Assembly (NCBI GenBank): GCA_004026145.2 | Contig: CP034993.1 | Location: 7,699,566 to 7,763,565 of the forward strand | Source of the DNA: Takifugu bimaculatus | Taxonomy: Eukaryota > Chordata > Actinopteri > Tetraodontiformes > Tetraodontidae | Direction of reading: 5' to 3' | DNA length: 64,000 bases | Part shown: positions 60,701 to 64,000 of the stretch, in pieces | Layout: every line of letters starts with the position of its first letter | Numbering within the stretch: position 1 is the stretch's first letter | Made by a program: the position numbers and the translations under genes | Notes under the pieces: generated by a model | Seen by the model: only the letters and a program-made list of their open reading frames with translations | Told to the model about the DNA's origin: nothing | Database searches by the model: none

Positions 60701-63700
60701 CTGAAAACACCAGTGCTGTGTCAATGAAAGGCCAAATGCAGAACAAAACAGTTTGGAGCGCTTCTGAGGTGTGCGCCACCAAAATCCTGCGCAGTGATTG
60801 GAGGAAACACAAGAGTGTGTTCTTGCTTTCAAGTAGCTGTAATATGAGCTAAACCAACCCCTCTAATACTGTATGTAGTGTAGGCCTGTCTAAGCACATC
60901 AGATCTGTTTTAGGGGAGTTACCGAGAAGACCCAGATACGTGTCAAAATAGCACGCTCATCAAACTCTAGGGCAGCTCTGCAGTGGCTACGAAAGCGTGA
61001 ACCAGCGTGACCTCTGAATCACACTAACCTGTGGTGGATTTCTAGTAATCAAGCACAATGTCGTCTCCCCTGCTGGAATCCCACAAAGTCCGGTTTGTGC
61101 GCGATGTTGTGCGCTGTCCAACAACATTAAGGCTGTTTAACCCATTTACATAATCTGTCCCTTCAGGTTTTTGTTCAGTGCAAAACACTGAGACGGGAAA
61201 ACAGAATTCAAATCACTTCGATTTTACTGCTTGTTGTAAACGAGTATAATTACACTTGGGATAGATTTGACTCATCCTCTGGAACTTCATATGCTATTTT
61301 ATATCATAGACGATATATGGGAACAAGCCACATTTTCCCTTTCATTTTTAATTTTTTTTTTATGGCAGTGGGCACATTTATACACTTATTCATTATTAGC
61401 AGCAGAATTTGTTGAAGACCAGTGTACACATGGCACCAGTTAGCCACTAGCTATCCATTAAAGTAACCAAGTTGCACATTTTATTGCATGCCATTTTTGT
61501 CTAATTAAACTGTAATGCACTTTCCCCATTAAAATTGCATCTTGTTCTGATCTGATTCAATCTGCTGTGATAAGATCCAAGTTGAATTAAAAAGCCCTCT
61601 CTGTCTGGTTCATCCCCTTGCTGGGAAACGATAATGCACATCATAAATAAAACAGCGAAGGCTTCATCTGCATGTACAACATGCACTACACTGCAAAGAT
61701 ACACTTCCCCGACTGGTGTGTGCAGAATCCTATTCAACTCTCAATTATCAATATATGAGTGACAGCTTATTGATACTTTTGTTTGTGTCCATCCTAAAAA
61801 CTCATTTGTGTGGAAAACTCTCAACTTGTTGCCTTTGAGAACGACATCTTGACCCCAGACTTCCATATGTGCTGCATGTACATGAGGTTAGTGCCCCCGT
61901 GTTTGATTCACACCACCCTAAAGCTACTAATAGGCCGTATGCTACTGTCAGTTCATGGCAAGGTCAGCAGACCGTCTGCAGAGCTGCACATCCCAAAACT
62001 CAGTTGTCACATTCGTATATGGGTGACGTAGAGTATTATTGATGTCTCCGCTGAAGCCAAATGCTTGATATGTGGCCGAGAGGATTCCTTCCTCGCAAGT
62101 GCCCCGGGGGAAGATCGCTTTCTCCTGTGCCAGTGGAGCGGCGCTGCGACACTCCCATCTCTCAGCAGACAGCTGTGTGAGTGGCACGCACTGTCTCAAC
62201 GTGGCAGAATGATAGGCTCTTGCTGCTTCCCCTCATATCTGTTGCTGATCATGGGCAGCCTTCTCATCAGGATTCAAGGCCTAAACCACATGGGGAGATA
62301 CAAAAATCCAGCGATCCTTTTCCATTTCCTTTTTTCTATATAGCAAAATACTCCTTTGGACGGAAGGTTTGATTCTGACCGTGACCCTTAAGACAGCATG
62401 GACCCATGTCCCATTATATTTATGGATTACCTTTCTGAAAACACAAATGCGCCATTTTGGTCTTAAATGTAGAAATCCTATATTCTGAATTAATGTCCTT
62501 CTAGAACGGGCTTCTAAAGGCTGCTCTGATCAATGGAAGTTATCACATGTGTGATAAAGTGCAAGAAAAGCTCGAGCACACCCAACACCCTCAGAAAACT
62601 GGATCAGAAAACATCAACAGTTCGGTCCCATAAAGGCTTTTATATGAAGAATGTATGTCTTGTATCCTCCATCAATTCATATATTTCTGAAACATATTTT
62701 TTAAGCATAGTGCACTAAGATTTTACCAAAAAGATTCCAACCAGTTTTTCCACAACGGATTTATTGGGTGAGACTTTTAGCTTACCTTTATTACCAAACA
62801 CCAACACAAGAACATCCTCAATCGTGACTTTCTTGTTTTGGCCCTTTTGTTCCAGAATTGAAAATAAATAGCTGCTACCTTTTTCCTGCTTTGGATGACT
62901 AAGATAGTAGTGAATGCTTATTGGTCAGAATATCATCTGAACTAAAGGAAATTGACCTTTATGTTCTTTATGCACACAGATTCCCCTCTTTTCCTCTTCT
63001 TAATAGCACCAAGGCAAATGTGGTGTCGACAGAAGACTTATACGTGAAGTTTCTCGTCCATCGAGGTCATAGTAATTTTATCGAGCTCCAGCAAAGAGTC
63101 CACTGGTCTGTTGATCCGAGAGGCTTCTTCAGTTCTGACCTGAAGAAATCCAGTTAATTCTCCCCCAGACTCGATGAATTGCTAGTTTTTCTTCTCTGAC
63201 CTCAGCTTCTGAGGCAGCTCAGAGATCTCCAGTCTGTCATTAGTTAATAAACACTTCCAGTCATTTTTCTTAGCGTTAACAGTTGTTTTCTCTCTGCAAT
63301 TCATCTGTGGGTTAAACTGTATAAAATATCAGTGCGTCGTCACATTTGCTGACACAAGCTGTCATTTCGGTGCTGTGAGGATCGTCTGATTGCATTTGAG
63401 CAAAACAACTTGGACCTCCCATTACGCTTGTGTGTCTCAGAGCCTCCACAAACCAAAGGACTCGTACTGACAAGCTGTGTCAGCTCTGGCTGTGTTATAT
63501 CGAACAGAGAACAGACCAAACAGACTAAAACCAACAGCCAAGTAGTTGGCAACCCCGTTATTCATGCTGGGAAACTGGCAAATGAACCAATGAGCATGTT
63601 TCTCTGGAGAGCCGGCCTTCCTCGAACAACGGATGTCATTTGTTTTTCACCCCAGACGCTCAATTCTATTCAGTTTTTTTTATTTTCTATTTTTTTAAAA

Positions 63701-64000
63701 AAAGTGTAAAGATTTACACAGTGTGTAATAGAAATCAAGAGGGTGTGGAGGTGCTGCATCCTCCTCTCACTATGGGTATCGGCACAGCTGTTGTATAGAT
63801 TCAATAACAACCGTTGCTATAGAATTCCGAGACTTCAACAAACAGGAAGGTTGTAATCCAAATGTTTATAGCAGAGATGGATCCAGCCACTCTCCGGTGA
63901 GACAGAACACACTCCTTTTGTACATCTAGGATCCATCTGCAAGGGACTTAATGAAATGACTAAGTAGTCTTCATTGTTCTTATACCAGCCTGTCTTGTTT
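57721..64000 (+). other. lpp: lpp intron 4 (continues past the window)
   Basis: No further lpp exon is recognised. There is a short ATGG repeat at 57748-57775 and a GT/GA-rich stretch near 59702-59735. Short open frames (59.3, 61.5-62.4 and 63.4-63.7 kb) have no recognisable domain. Confidence 0.6.

Larger units (their letters stand above)
19850..64000 (+). other. lpp: lpp gene, 5' part (continues past the window)
   Basis: LPP is a zyxin-family adaptor of focal adhesions and cell contacts that shuttles to the nucleus. It has a proline-rich N-terminus binding alpha-actinin and Ena/VASP, and three C-terminal LIM domains. Coding exons seen are 42111-42297, 52144-52241 and 57598-57720 (136 codons in continuous phase). 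The first two total 285 nt, so exon 3 starts in phase 0. They reproduce the vertebrate LPP N-terminus through SSPYKPR. The LIM exons are not in the window. Introns of 22, 9.8, 5.4 and more than 6.3 kb account for the rest of the right-hand two thirds. Confidence 0.95.

Noticed and set aside
19990..64000. A miR-28 homologue in an lpp intron
   Set aside because: Mammalian LPP hosts miR-28, but I saw no matching mature sequence or hairpin here.

Overview
The window looks like teleost fish DNA. It is AT-rich and intron-dominated, and two divergently transcribed vertebrate genes are recognisable from protein similarity and clean GT-AG splice sites. bcl6 (a BTB/zinc-finger repressor) lies on the minus strand at 1-6.4 kb and is complete in eight coding exons. 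The 5' part of lpp (lipoma-preferred partner, a LIM adaptor) lies on the plus strand from about 19.9 kb to beyond the right edge. This head-to-head BCL6-LPP order also occurs in tetrapods. The exons for the LIM domains of lpp lie outside the window.

Layout: 1-1153, bcl6 3'UTR; 1154-4326, bcl6 coding exons with short introns, one holding a small palindromic mobile element; 4338-6263, bcl6 intron 1 with a CpG-rich block; 6264 to about 6450, probable non-coding exon 1 with four BCL6/STAT-type sites; 6.45-19.85 kb, the shared intergenic region (microsatellites and a possible minus-strand promoter/first exon near 11.95 kb); about 19.85-19.99 kb, probable lpp non-coding exon 1 in a CpG-rich promoter; 42.1, 52.1 and 57.6 kb, lpp coding exons 1-3. 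The lpp introns are otherwise gene-free. They contain a degenerate LINE fragment (about 49.2-49.7 kb), a strong hairpin (50.04-50.10 kb) and a composite insertion at 53109-56014.

The observations most worth a second look are four. (1) Four TTCN3GAA sites occur in 73 bp of bcl6 exon 1, and the same 11-bp palindrome recurs at the lpp exon 1 splice donor, which suggests auto- and cross-regulation. (2) An RTE-type retrotransposon is fused to an inverted 28S rRNA fragment, and the two are bounded as one unit by a perfect 13-bp target duplication. (3) A one-base frameshift lies in the large bcl6 exon, next to a C-run. (4) A ZNF143-type site sits beside a splice donor on the minus strand between the two genes. 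I found no operon-like system, CRISPR array or clearly new protein-coding system. Most other open frames are shadows or chance.
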